The notes: generated by a model not told the origin, from the letters alone. A DNA stretch of 64,000 nucleotides from Pegea sp. RAD2-039 (GCA_034620365.1 JAQGEQ010000338.1:310001-374000); one strand, 5' to 3'. Positions 25,579-38,435 are shown, counted from the stretch's first letter. A program made the numbers and translations.

Positions 25579-26424
25579 GGTCAAGTTTAAACAAATTTAT
25601 TTTTACAATTTTAATATAAATTTGTTGTTGATAAACAATGTATTTTTGTAAAGGTTTAAATAAAACATTTTGTATCAAAAATTTCTTTACTCATTAAATA
25701 ACTTACAAGTTAAAAACTTTTTAAACAAACTTCTCTTTCATTTTAATTTAATTATTTATCTTTTAATTTATAGATTTAGATTAGATTTGTTAATTTAAGT
25801 TTAAAATTTTCTATCTCGTTTACATTTCTAGGACAACAACCAACAGACTTTATCGTTTTTGCTTAATTCTGTTTTTGTTTAAATGAAAACTAATTTACAA
25901 TTAAAGGACAATCAATCCAAATTTGTAAAATATTACACTTGAAACCTTTGTTAGTTTAAATTAACTTCTTTATAAAAATTTGTAATTTTCTTTTAGTTGT
26001 AAACGTCAGTAAAACAAGTTTTAAGAAATTTTATTCTAGGTTATAAAAGAAATTGTTGAAAAATTCTTTCTTAATGTTAGTCAGCAATCAAATACTATAA
26101 AAGCTTTCTTAAACATTTTATAAATCAATTTTTATTTACAGACTTCTTTATTTATATTAGCTTAGTTGCTTTCTGTTTTGATTCTAATGAAAATATTATA
26201 TTTTCATTTAAAATAGAAAAATAAAAATTGCTATTTCAGATTTAGCATAACATCGTAACAACAATTTTTTCAATAACAATATCAGTAAAGTATACATAAT
26301 GTTTGAACAAATTGCAAAAAAAAACAAGTTTTAAAAGTTTTTTTTATGGTGGAGATTTGTGAAAAAAAAATTAATGGTTTGTTTAAATTTAAGTTGGTTA
26401 CAATCTTAATAAAATATCAGATCT

Positions 26425-26530
26425 TAATTTTGATAAAACTTTGATCTAACAACTTTTGTAAAGAGATAAAATTTAAATTTCATTTGGAATTTACTATAAA
26501 AACTAATGCAATAAATGCTAATAAAAACTA
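26425..26530. repeat. Inverted match to 63900-64000
   Basis: AAACTTTGATCTAACAACTT through GGAATTTACTATAAAAAC is the reverse complement of the last 100 bases of the window, so the partner repeat continues beyond the right edge. Confidence 0.75.
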
Positions 26531-26633
26531 ATATATATGTATTAACTGTAAAGTCAAATTTGATTTAAGTATTATTTGTCAACAAGAAGTTTTCTATTAA
26601 AATTTAAAAAATATATTTATCTTGAACTTGATC

Positions 26634-26743
26634 CCACAAACTCTACATTTGATATATTAAAGGAAAAGTTCAATTATCTAATTTTCTTGATAGCGTTATT
26701 AAAAAAAAGATTATTTTTATTTTGAGTTGAAACACTTTTCTAC
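26634..26743 (+). other. PSE-TATA-hairpin module 19 (stem B, decayed stem)
   Basis: TTGATCCCACAAACTC, then TTTTGAGTTGAAACAC ending in CTAC at 26726-26743. The start of repeat RD copy 2 lies within this hairpin. Confidence 0.4.
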
Positions 26744-27137
26744 AGAAGTTTAATTAGTAAATAAATTGAGTGAATTTAGTATTTATTTTGTAGAAATAAA
26801 GAAATAAAGATTATTTACATTAGAAGTTCATTGCATTGTTGTAATCATGCTGCCGATAAAATGCCAGAATGTTTACAAATAACATTTTTATTTCAGCAAA
26901 ATTAGTCAGTTGTTAATAACTAATAAATTGAATAACAAGTTGAAATGATTTATATTCTAAAAGATTTTGGGATTTTAAATTATAGAAAAGTTTTGGTAAA
27001 TCGGTAGAATCTTATATCAAAACAATTAACAAAAAACAATAGCACAAACCATTACACAAAGATAAAAATCTTTGAAGTAAATTATTAAAAGACTTTTAAA
27101 GTTTTAGATTTTTTTTATTGTAAGTGAAATATTATAT

Positions 27138-27151
27138 CCGCTAGGTGGCGT
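27138..27151 (+). promoter_or_regulatory. CGCTAGGTGGCG site
   Basis: Same sequence and context as 12601-12614. Confidence 0.3.
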
Positions 27152-28672
27152 ATAAAATAAAAAACATACAAATATATTTCATTGGTTTTTGGACTAGTAA
27201 TAAAAAGCTAATTTATTGTAAACTGTATAAAGTATTCAAATTCTCAAAATTAATTTGTGTTTAAGTATCAAAAAATACTTGCTGTATTATTTAAAGTGTA
27301 TATTACACCATATAAATATCAGTTCGTATGTTATACAGTTAAACTTAAATATTTGAAAGTTTTATATTTTTGTAGACTAGCAAATCGCTTTTTATATTTA
27401 CAACTTAAAATTTAAGGAGTATTTGTTTTATAAATTTCAGCAAAAAGTTCAATTTTGGTTTTGAAGTGAAAAAATGAAAATAGTTATTTTATTGATAAAC
27501 AGATTTAGAACTGGACTAAGAATAACGTTAAAAACAGCAATATTTTTAATAATTATATCAATCAATTGATGTTGTTAAACTACAGACGTACGTGTTTGTA
27601 TACTTTATTCATAATAAAAGTTAATTATTGCGTGGTAAAGATTTTACTTAATTTATCAAAATCTCTATCTATATATATATATTAATATATGAGTTAATAC
27701 TTTTTCCTATTTTTTTAACATCTAATATTTGGAAGAAAAAACTTTAAAAATTATTAGATTTTTCTAAATTTTACTAATTTACTTTACACCATACTTGATT
27801 TTTTAAAAGAATACAAAAAGAATTTATAATTGTACAAAAATTAATTCAGCTATTAAAAACTGAATTTTAATTAATTCAGAATTAAAATAAATAAGTACAT
27901 TAAAGAACAGAGAGTTAAATTTTAAAAAATAAAATTTTAAATTAACCAATTATTTAAAATAACATTGAAGTTTAAATAAAGTATAGTTTTCATAATGAAC
28001 TGAATTTTTAATGTTATCTGCAAATTTATGCATTTAAGTAACATGTATATCATTGTAACACTTTTTTCATTTGGCATTGTCTAAGATTTCAAATGAACTT
28101 AAACAACTTGCTTTATTAAAAGCAAAAGAAGTTAACATGTTTTGATATTACATGCAGTAATTTTGTAGACCGATTACATTGTACTTTCTTAAAAAATGTT
28201 AAACTCGTTTATCACCATAAACAACAGACTTTAAACATTTGAAAATATTCCGATTTTAATCTATTAGTAATATCCTGCTAACAAGTACCTTCACAATTTA
28301 TCTAATTTAAAAACGATTGACCAATTTCAAAACAAATATAATTGTTTAACAAAAATACTCATTACAAATGCGAAAACGTATTTTTAGTTTTTAAACAGCC
28401 AAAAATACTCAGTTAAGAAAATATGGATTAATGAACTCAAAAATATTTAAAAGAAATTACAAAGAAAACTACTAATAGAAAACAGATTTTAACGATTTTA
28501 AGCAATTTATAGAAAAAATTCAATCTTGATATTCTTATGAGAAATAATCTTCGTTTGTGGTAACGATAGATTTTATGTAGAAAAATTGTTGTTCTTAAAA
28601 AATGTTGACTTAAATGAATAAATCAATGATTAAAAAGTAAAAGAAAACTGTAACTAAAAAATTTTGATAATC

Positions 28673-28795
28673 AGATACAAAAGTGCTTCTTCCAAAATAA
28701 ATCAATAAAAAGACTCTTATTTCATCACTTAAACCGGCTTTCCCCGCAACCTTTACGGTTGTATATTATCTTCATTCAATCTTATGTTTGGGATA
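28673..28795 (-). other. PSE-TATA-hairpin module 20 (stem A, decayed)
   Basis: Direct copy of module 7; the motif reads GTTTGGGA. Confidence 0.45.
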
Positions 28796-29078
28796 TCGGT
28801 AAATTTTTCGATTGCTTTAATCAATCAATAATGTTTTTGTTGATATTATTGTTATAAAGATACTATTAGTTCAAATTAAATTTTAGTATCATTAAACTTA
28901 GCTTCTATCAAAAACAGTTATTATATTTCTTGGTTTAACTCCATTATTAAGTACTTTATAAATTAAAAATTATTAGTACATTGGTTACTTGACTATTTAA
29001 ATCTTTATTGTTTTAAATAATGTAAACAAATCAGGAAAAAAGATAAACCTACAAAAAACAAATCAACTGTTTACTTTT

Positions 29079-29098
29079 CCGCTACTTGGCGCTAGACG
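29079..29098 (+). promoter_or_regulatory. Tandem CGCTA site
   Basis: CGCTA at 29080-29084 and 29090-29094. Confidence 0.35.
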
Positions 29099-29559
29099 GT
29101 TTATTATCTAAAAAAACTATAAAAAATGCAACATTTATTATAATTATATTATTTTTTGGTATTATTTTCAGTTTAAAGAAAATATTATATAACATATTTA
29201 GACATTTTTGTTTTTTTAAGAGTTTGGAAAAAGTTAGTATTTCATGTAGTTTCCATTCTTTAAAATTAATTTTAATTTTTGTAAATTGATATATCAATGG
29301 CAAAAAATTACAACTTTAAAAAAATTATAAACAAAATAAAATTTTTTGATATTTCATCCAATGATAGAAAAAACAGAATTGCCGAGCTGATATTTAATGA
29401 TTTCGATTAAATGATAATAAAAAGCAAAATACTAGTTTTGTTGAATGAAAAGTTTTCAATTAGTAAAAAATCTGTCGTATTACCAATAACATGTTTACAA
29501 ACATATATTGTGATGAATAATAACTCAAGTTATTAAACTTATTTATTATTTAAAATTTC

Positions 29560-29673
29560 GTTGTAAGGTACTTTAGCTCCAAACTTGAAAACTTTGCCAT
29601 CCTTTATGAAAGATTGAGTTTTTTTTTACTTCTCATTTCTTATAAACGTTGTTGCAATCTCAAGTGTATGGGA
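29560..29673 (-). other. PSE-TATA-hairpin module 21 (stem B, altered motif)
   Basis: GTTGTAAGGTACTTTAGC at 29560-29577, GTATGGGATC in the motif position. Confidence 0.4.
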
Positions 29674-30523
29674 TCAAGTTCAAATGAAATTAATTTTATA
29701 ATTTTATTGATAAGCATTGATAATTTGTTGACAAATATTTTTCAAATAGAAAATTTGATTTAAAGTTGATGAGAAAATTTTTTATAAGTTTAATATTATA
29801 CAAATAAAATTAGTTTAATTTTTCTTATCTAGTTGTATTTAATTAAGATTTAAAGTTGTTTTTACTTTAATGATTAAAATTAAAAGCCATCAGTCGTGCT
29901 GATGATGAAAAATTAAACCAAAAGTCATGTGACTTTTTTTAATTGAGAGTACTATAAGACTCAGAGATTATATTCGTTTGATCTTCAAAATGAATTAGAA
30001 ACTTAGAAATCAAACAAATCATTAAAGTAATTTTTCCAGAGAATATCAAAGTATTAGATATTTATTATCAGCCAAAATATTCTATTTTCTGGAAAACGTA
30101 AACGATAGAAACAAAAAGTTAAAATTAATGGGTTTTTAACTAATTTTAAAGATTTAATTTAGCCTGTCTACGCTATTCATATTATCAAAGTAACATTTGG
30201 ATTTAAATGTTGAAAGATATATTCTTTAACTGTTAAAATTGATCTTAGTAATTATTAGCTCGAATTTTATATATACAATTTATATTTGTTAAATTTGTGT
30301 TTATATTTGCCTTATAACAATTTATTTAATTACGATTAACTGTTTACACTGAACTAGGAACTTTTGTATTCCTCAGAGTTAATTTACAACTTTAACAAAC
30401 TTAATAATATTTAATGGTGAAATTAAATGTAGATTATTTGATGATGAGATTTAACTAAATTTTATTTTAAAGAAAATACAATCTCTGTATTTCTTACTTA
30501 TGAAAAATACTTAGTTGATAAAC

Positions 30524-30637
30524 AGATGCAAAAGTACATCTTCCAAATAATGCATTTATAAATACTGGATTTGGTGCTTCAGTGAAAAATGATTTTTAAA
30601 TGTTATATATAAGCCACATAATAACTTATGTTTGTGG
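30524..30637 (-). other. PSE-TATA-hairpin module 22 (stem A)
   Basis: AGATGCAAAAGTACATCT at 30524-30541 (one mismatch), TTCCAAATAATGC, and GTTTGTGG at 30630-30637. On the minus strand TTATATATAA begins 26 nt after the motif start. Confidence 0.5.
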
Positions 30638-31025
30638 TTTCATCAAAAATTAGGTATACTTTAATCTTTTAAAATGAAATTCAACAAAATATTTACAAAA
30701 ATATTTTTAAAAACGTTGAAAAAATATTTACAAAAAAATGTTTAATCAATTATTTTTTAACAATAAAAAATGGAAAAATATTAATTTATTTTGTTGCAAA
30801 AAACATCCACCAATCTACAAATTGTACAATTCATTAAAGTGGCTCAATAAAATACTAATTTAGTTTCAAATATTTGTTGTTGTAACCAAAATACGCTAAC
30901 TGCTAGGTGACGCAAGGAGTAAAAAGAAAAAATTATAAGTTTTGATAAGGAAATTGATAATAAAGATTTTTTGTTGACTATCTAAGCTTATTATTATTTA
31001 CTTATTTTGAGGCACTTTTGATTTT

Positions 31026-31196
31026 ATGGATATGAATTCAAAAATGTCACCAAAAACTGAAAACAGCTTTTGTACATGCATCAAAATAAATAATTATATT
31101 AAAGAACATACCATATCAAATTACGAAACAAATTATTCATTTCAGAAAATATATCAAAGTTGTTGTCTCGGTGATGTGAAATGCATTAATCTTTAG
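31026..31196 (+). CDS. Short coding-like ORF, unknown (56 aa)
   Basis: ATG at 31026 and TAG at 31194-31196. The translation (MDMNSKMSPKTENSFCTC..., ending SCCLGDVKCINL) has a mixed composition with five cysteines, unlike the surrounding low-complexity translations. I see no second copy and no splice context that settles it. It could be an exon, a short secreted-type or cysteine-rich peptide without a signal peptide, or chance. No family is recognised. Confidence 0.2.
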   Translation: MDMNSKMSPKTENSFCTCIKINNYIKEHTISNYETNYSFQKIYQSCCLGDVKCINL

Positions 31197-32019
31197 ATAT
31201 TTAAATATTAGTAAAAGGTGTCATCGACATTTCGTCAATTTCAAATTACCTTCTTTCAAATGTTAAAATTTTATTTTATTACTTTGTAAAAATTTGTTTA
31301 ATAAAATGTATTTCAAAACCATTTTTTTTTAAATACTATAAATTTAAATTCGTAAAAAGTACAAACAAAACAGTTATAGCAACGTTCTTTTTTAAAGTAT
31401 TACCAAACTTTCCTTTAAAATATTTGATGTTATGAATTTGTACAAACAATTATGACGTCAGCTATGAAGTCTTTTTTTCAATAAAAATGTTTAAATGCAA
31501 AAATATTCAGAATCTTTTGTAAAAAACCTTAGTCATAATTTGCAAATAAAATTATTCTAACACAATATAACAATTATTTAAAAATTTATTTTTAGTTTTT
31601 TATCACTTTCATAACTGGTTATAAACTGGTTATAAACTATAAAAATGATCAATCGTACTGACGATGAAAAAATATATCAAAGGCCACGTGACTTTCTGTT
31701 TTAAAAATTGAGAGTACTATAAGACTCAGATATCATTTTCGTTTGATCTTCAAAATAGTTTGCAAATCATACAAACTATTAAACTAATTTATCCAGAGAC
31801 TATTAATGTTCAAGATATTCTATTTGCTAGAGAACGCAAACGATAAAAGCAAAAGTTGAAATTAATGTTTTTATGTATTAATGTCATAATTTTATGAAAG
31901 AATACAGAAATTAAATAATTGTGAAAAGTTTTTAAAAATCTTATAACAAATTTTAGAAATAATTTGTCTGAAATTCATACCAACTGAACTCTAGATTTTT
32001 TACAAAAATTATATATATA
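31197..32019. other. No gene; repeat fragments
   Basis: A short stretch near 31210-31260 resembles 5815-5870 of repeat RB, and 31620-31880 resembles 21640-21900. TGACGTCA occurs near 31453. No gene recognised. Confidence 0.45.
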
Positions 32020-32330
32020 TATCTAGAAATTTTATATATATATTCATTAATAAATCATTATATTTCTTCTATTAATTGAATTGTTTAAAAAACTATTATC
32101 ACTACGTATTTTGCAAGATGCAGTCTTACATCTATTTATCAAAAAATTACTTATAAAACTAAGAAATATAAAATTTTAAAATTCTTTTATTTATTAGCTT
32201 GAATTTTAAACTTCTGTTTTTTCAAGCAACTTTTTAAGTTCATTTTATTTTGTTTATTTTTTGCAAACAATATAAGAAAAGTCAAATTGTTTATAAACAT
32301 TTATAAACAGTTTATTTACATTAATCTAGA
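32020..32330. repeat. Direct repeat RE, copy 2
   Basis: Matches 23540-23860, ending AAACAGTTTATTTACATTA. Contains a degenerate A hairpin near 32116-32134. Confidence 0.7.
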
Positions 32331-32856
32331 AAAAAACTTTTTTGTATTAACGTTTTCATATATTTTAAAATTTTTAAATGGTTTTAAAATCTTCAATAAA
32401 CGACTTGTTTGATACAACCTCTAAAATGTTGAATCTTTTAGTAAAGCACAAATATTTTGAAGAAATTTGTTTATATAACAGAGCAGAAAAAGATTTTGCA
32501 TCAAAGTATTCAAATTAATATATACAAGCCATATATAAACATGATCTAGTACATCTTTCACCAATTACAGATTCACAATTCTAAAGATGTGTTTGTACAA
32601 TTATTAAACCAAATTGTTTTTTTTGCAAAAAAATATAAAACTTGAGATTTTCAAAAAACTTTTTGAATATTTTTGAAATCTTTTTAAGCACTCCTTAAAA
32701 TGTTTTCAATTTTTAAAAAGTTATTTTATTTTATTAAAACAACATTTTTCTCTTGTTTGCTAATATTTATACGATTTCAATATTATGAAATAATTTGCAA
32801 ATATTAAATAAGTTATTTTCTTGCTAAATGATTACGCAAGAATAAGTTTTTAATTT

Positions 32857-33078
32857 TTATTTATTTTCCCAAGATTGAAGTAAACGCTTACAACTTGTAA
32901 TGTATTCTATTAAACTATTAATGATATTTTGTAAAGTTCTCGTAAAACTTAACGATACAACAAATCTAAGATAATAGGTAGAAGTTGTATAACCGTATGG
33001 ATAACGATAAAGCAAGCATTCATTTCTGAAATATTTTCTGATAATAAATATATGTGATTTACAAGATGTATATTTCAA
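32857..33078 (-). CDS. Candidate terminal exon of an unknown protein
   Basis: The minus-strand frame reads KYTSCKSHIFIIRKYF... to ...ITSCKRLLQSWENK and a stop at 32857-32859. The composition is protein-like, with C, R, W and Y used evenly, and the last 24 codons are repeated at 21960-22062 with one amino-acid change. The apparent 73-codon start is not well supported; a splice acceptor may lie nearer, for example after the TTATTATCAG or TATTTCAG runs inside it. No domain is recognised. It may be the end of a host gene or of a mobile-element protein. Confidence 0.3.
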   Translation of the reverse strand: MKYTSCKSHIFIIRKYFRNECLLYRYPYGYTTSTYYLRFVVSLSFTRTLQNIINSLIEYITSCKRLLQSWENK

Positions 33079-33409
33079 TCTTATGATCAGTTAATGAACT
33101 TGGGGTATTGAAGTTATAATTTGGAGTTGAAATACTTTGTATAAAAATACAATTAGTGTACAGTTTAAATAAAGTGAAATTCTATTATCTACAGATAATA
33201 AGATACAAATAATTTATGTCAAATATTTTATTTATTTTTGTAAACATATCAATGATAATGTGATAAAATATCTGAAAAAGTTTTCTAGTTTTCAATAATT
33301 ACATAAAATTTTTAAGAGTATCACTAAAAACTGTTTCATATGCAGTTTCATCTTTTTTTAGTTTTTGCAAAATGTTGAACTTTCTATTACACAACAAAAT
33401 TTTAATACT

Positions 33410-35030
33410 TTTTTTTACTCAATGTTTATCTGTTAGTAACAGTTTTTAAAAGTTCAGACGTTGATATTTTAAATCTTTAAGCTTAATAAATCTTCATCTA
33501 CAATCGTTCTACTAATAGTTAATAATTTACACTTTAAAATGAGTTTTTTATAGCAAAAAATAAACAATAAATACTATTTTTCAAGAAAACCACTTTTAAA
33601 TATGATTTTGATGATGTTTTTCATTTTTTTAAATAGTTTTATATTTTTTGTGCAAGATAATAAATTTTGGAAAAAGTTTATATCACAATATTTAAAATAA
33701 ATATTGTAACTTAAAATAGCTTAATTAAATTAGTTTTTCTACTGTAGATTGAAAAAGGAGTAAAAATTAAAAAATCTTTATTTGTTTGTGTTAAAATTAT
33801 TTTGTAAATTAAATTAATATGTAAAAAAAATTTTTCATTGTTAAAAACGAATAAAAATATTTAAAGATTATTAATTTTAAAATAAAGATTTCCATTTTTT
33901 ATTTATTCTTAGCAAAGTAATTTTGATAAATTCGAAAATTAAACTTCTAAATTCACTTTGCTCATCTTCTTATTCTAGTTTGTTTTATATAATTTGATTT
34001 GATTTAGAATTGATTTTACTTTACTTTTAGAGTAGTTCTATTCTTTCTAAAAAAATTCTGAATTTTGATTTTTTTCTGTCATTCACAGATAAAATTAATT
34101 AATGAAATCAAAGACTGTTGTTGTGAATAATAATGAAGTTTTAGCTTGATAAAATTACACTTTCAAAATACTAAAATTAAAGATTATTAATAAATGTAAC
34201 AGAATCTAGCTAAAGTTCATTTACGATTTACAGACTACCACGCTTTTAAATACTTCAAAATTTGTACAGTTTATATCGACACGTAGTCGACTTCAAATTA
34301 AGCTTTCTAGAATTATATGATTACAAGAAAAATCGAATTACTGTTGAAGTAATTGCTTAATAAAAAGTATTTTTGTTCTAGTGTTTGTGGGTTAAACACT
34401 GATTTATCACTGTAAGGAGAAACGCACTAAGCCAGGATTCAAATTATTATTGTTTAGGTTAAAAAAAAAACACAAAAAACTGTTCCTCTAGGTAATGTAT
34501 TTGTATACAAACATAAAAGTTTCAAATTTTATATTAGTTTTGTCAAAAACTCGTACAAATCTCCACAGTGTTTAAAAAACAAATAACACTTATAGAACTT
34601 ATAAGCTGGTAAATATAAAGACTATCAAAAATGTTGTTCTTGTAATCTTATAACTCAATGGAATTCACTGAATTATTGAATCTAATTAGAATCAAAAATA
34701 TTAAGAATAAATTGATGAAAGATACAGTAGTAATTTAATAATTATTAATAATAGCTCAACTAAAAATATATTTTCAGAAAAAAGATACTCGGAAATAAAA
34801 ACTTAAAATTCGTTCAAAAACAAAGTTTCTTAAAATAAAATTTACATTTCAATAATTTTATAACAATTATTTCTTGGGGTAGACTGTAAAAACTCTTTGT
34901 TGAAATGTTGCATTTGAGTGCACACCAAATTTGACTTTTCGAAAGTTGTTTCAATTTATTCTTTTCTATCTTAATATATTTTTTATTTTATCTAAATGGC
35001 ATTTTTTTCTGAGTAAAATGGTATTTTGAA
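33410..35030. repeat. Direct repeat RB, copy 2
   Basis: Colinear with 4985-6590. GTGTTTGTGGGTTAAACACTG is present near 34380. Confidence 0.85.
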
Positions 35031-35350
35031 AACAACTTTTTTTGATTTGAAAACACAAAAAAATTAGTTAGCTATTTACATGAAAATTTTCACAATAGAT
35101 TAAATTTAACAAAAATGGTTTAAGATTAAATTGATTAATATGAGAACAAACGTGAAATAGAAAGTTTTGATTAAAACGAGTTTTAAACATATAATGTTTT
35201 TAATAACTTTTTTCTTGAATACAACTATCAACTACTACAAGAGATTGTTAAAATGTTTCAAACTTTGAATTTTTTCACTTACAGTTTGGATTATGATGAT
35301 GACATAGACAATTTCGATTAGTCTTAAAAGTAAACTCATACACTTATGAC
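35030..35350. repeat. Inverted match to 60288-60560
   Basis: The reverse complement matches 60288-60560. The border at 35350 includes GATTATGATGATGACATAG, which at the partner is the first CATCATCATAATC beside the TGACGTCA cluster. Confidence 0.75.
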
Positions 35351-35414
35351 TAATTATAATGACTAATCTTATTATAAACTAATCTGAAAACAAATTATTC
35401 ATTTTTAAAGGTTT

Positions 35415-35580
35415 TTTAATACAGTGAAAAACATTATCCGCTAATTTTGATCAGTTTAAATTATTTATCAGAACTGAAATAACTAAGCATTAAAATATTA
35501 AAGATACTGATGAAGTAATATCTAGTATAGAACTTTTACTTCTACAAACATCTTAGATACAGATCTCATCTTAATACTTT
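35415..35580. repeat. Inverted match to 43400-43560
   Basis: AACATTATCCGCTAATTTTG and ACTGATGAAGTAATAT-like runs occur in reverse complement at 43400-43560. Confidence 0.75.
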
Positions 35581-36589
35581 CTTTTTGAGTTTAGTAAATT
35601 TACTAAGTTGGAAAAATTTACAAAAACATAGCCTGAAGCAATGTAAGGTTGTATAAATTATTTATCATCAGCGACGTCTAGCGTCAACTTTTTCGACTGA
35701 AAAAGCAAATAATCAAAAATTTTTAGATACGTTTTTCTAATTTTATATTCAAACGTTTTTAGTTACACAAAAAAATAATTTTGTTTTATAGTAAAGTTTA
35801 TTTTAGATCAACTTTAATATTTTCTCAAAACAACTTAACCTAAAAAGAAAACAATAAATGTTGTCGAAATGACGAATTTATATTTATAAAACTAATGACA
35901 GTAATAGAAAACATTTTGTTGTCAACTAAGTTTAGTAATCTGTTGAAAGTTGTTTAAACTGATATTTTAAGCAACTAAAAAATTCAGTTTCAAATTTGAT
36001 TTTATAACCATTTGAATAAATGTTAATTAACAAAAATCCAATACTAATTATTACATTTATACTTTTGCAAATTTATCTAAAAAAAATTATAATTTTTTTT
36101 TTGATCTCTTGAAGCTTAAGTATTTTGAACATTTTTCTTTTGGTACTTTAAAAGTATAATTTTGTTTCTTTGTTCTAAATTTAAAAAAAAAATATTGAAA
36201 AATGAGAGGGATACTTATTCTATGAATTATTTATAAGAGAGATTAAAAAGGAATTTATAAACAACTTTTTAAATATTTCAGGAAGTAATCCTTTAAATAA
36301 ATGACAACTTCAGTTATAGTAAATCTTACGTAAAAATTCAATATTCGTTTGTATAAAATTTAACAAAATTTCATGAGTTTGAAATGATTGATAATGAGAA
36401 AGTTGTAGTTACCGATTTCGCTAACACACAATCTCATAAATAATATCTGTTGAATCAGAAAGAAAGTTATACAGTCAGTCAGCGGATATAATTTATTTTC
36501 TAACTATTTACATTCTACGCCTGAATCCTTTACAAACTATATTAATTTTACAACTTAACCATAAGACAACATAAAAAATTAAAATTTGA
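35581..36589. other. No gene recognised
   Basis: AT-rich. A minus-strand CGCTAGACGTCGCTGA near 35670-35685 is a further CGCTA pair with 10 nt spacing. Confidence 0.4.
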
Positions 36590-37050
36590 CATTCGGGTAA
36601 AGTTTATAAAAAATGCATTTTCATAATAAATAGGCTCGGTCAAAGTGTTTTTGGGTAGATATATATTTCTTAAACTAATGAAGCCTCATAAATATTTCTT
36701 AACTAACCAGTTTTATTTGTCAAACCAAAATCAAAAGTAATTTGTTTTGATTTTTTTCATTAATAAATAAATGCCGGGCATTGTGGCATACGTTTGTAAT
36801 TTGAACTTATTCTGTACGCCACAAACTTAAGATTGAAACAACTTTAAAAAGACTGATGAAACCATTAGCAATTCGTGGTCCAATAAGTGATATACTTTTA
36901 TAGAATACATTTTCGAGTTGAATAAATTTCAACAAATAATACACTATCATTAATGTAGACGTCAGCAGTTTTTGACTTTCAATTTTGTCGTCAATTTAAA
37001 TCTCTTATTCCGAAGCTACTTGTATTTTACTAATGAAATCTATAATTTTT
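36590..37050 (-). repeat. Inverted partial copy of repeat RH
   Basis: The reverse complement matches 62160-62600 and 47030-47420. Shared runs include TAGGCTCGGTCAAAGTG, AATGAAGCCTC and TTCCGAAGCTACTTGTATTT. Confidence 0.75.
36819..36933 (+). other. PSE-TATA-hairpin module 23 (stem B)
   Basis: TACGCCACAAACTTAAG, and a hairpin GTTGAATAAATTTCAAC at 36917-36933. The TATA position holds TTTAAAA. Confidence 0.45.
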
Positions 37051-38435
37051 TAGCTTAAAACTAAAATAAAGTTTTCAAATTTTTATTTAATTTTCAATGA
37101 CAGGTTATATAATCAACACTAAATTTTTGAAATCTTTTAATTTTTTAGCTTCAATATTTCGTATAGTTATTAATAAAAATATTCAATTAAGTTTTGAAAA
37201 AGCAAAATAAGTTGTTACAACTTTTTAGAATTTGATGATTTTATATTTATTATTTATTCTTATTCATAGTTTCACATTAAAGATTTTTAGATTCTCTTTT
37301 TTGGAAAAAGAAAAACATTTTATTAAATTTATTTCTGGTAGAACTCTTCACAATGATTTAAGAAACTTGCAGTTGCATTTTAACAATCTTTTTCAAACAA
37401 TTTTTTTATAATTTTGTTTTAGTTTAATGTTAAAACTATTACATTAAAGTAGAATTTTAATATATAACTAGGAAAATATTCTGCATTTTGTATTATTTCA
37501 TATTGTAATATAAAAACTTTAATAAAAGTATCGTGTTCTATGTAATTCATCAGATGAATATTTGGGACCGATGTGTTCATTGATAATTTTAAACAGTATC
37601 TTGAAAACGTCTGATCTTAAAATAGTTGAGAGATTGGTTTAAATTAAATAAATAATTCCGAACCAATAATTTTATTCTGGTGAACTTCTTTTAAAATATG
37701 AAAGATAGATATGTCTTTGATGATTGGACAACAAGAAATTTAATTTGTTTAGATAAAATTCAGATGATGTTTGATTAATATTTTCGGTTTATTTATTGAC
37801 AGTTGGAAATAATTTGTTTATACTAACTTCTATTTGGCGAAAAAAGCAAAATAGTCAGGTACTTATAAGACTATAGAAATAATTTACTCTGAGTTTTCTT
37901 AGATGAAAATCAACTTTACATATATCAATAAACAAACTGTTTGTAAACGAGTGAAAAATACTTGTGAAGTTTTGAAATTATAAATAATATTTAATTAGAA
38001 ACTATGTAAATTACATCTGTAATTTTCTCAATAAAACTCTCTTATTTTCTTGTTGACTTTCAGTTCTAATTGTGTTTGTAGTTAAATATATGTATGCTGT
38101 TGCAACTTGCATAAATGTAATGTCTTTAATATTATTTATTTGAGATCTAACTAAATTAAATTATTGATTTTTTGGTTAAAACAAATTAGTTTACAAACAA
38201 ATGGATTTATAGATTGTTATCTGTATAACCTTCTGCATAAATAAGAGATACTATTAAAAATTTTACAGACTGCCAATTATTAATAATAACTAGTTTAAAA
38301 GCTTATAAGTTTTCTTAGTTTGTAAAACAGTGCAAGATAAAAGAAAACAAGTTCTACATTTTGCAAGGTATTATGTTTCAATACATTTTTGCAAATAATA
38401 TATTTAAAAATAAAGTACAGCTTGAAAAACAGTAA
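37051..38435. other. No gene recognised
   Basis: AT-rich, without ORF or assigned repeat. Confidence 0.45.

Larger units (their letters stand above)
23216..26633. other. No gene; AT-rich with two modules and repeat RE
   Basis: The part 23540-23860 is directly repeated at 32020-32330 and includes a degenerate A hairpin (AGATGC...CATCT near 23635). Another lone A hairpin lies near 23920. A minus-strand 62-codon frame at 24463-24651 overlaps module 17 and is low-complexity. No gene recognised. Confidence 0.5.
26727..30912 (+). repeat. Large direct repeat RD, copy 2
   Basis: Direct copy of 12183-16930 without the internal duplication. The two copies are close enough to align by eye across almost the whole length. 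Confidence 0.85.

Noticed and set aside
29082-29303. Opposed frames over the same DNA
   Set aside because: Both are K/N/I/F-rich, lie in repeat RD, and the direct copy at 14544 does not keep them cleanly.
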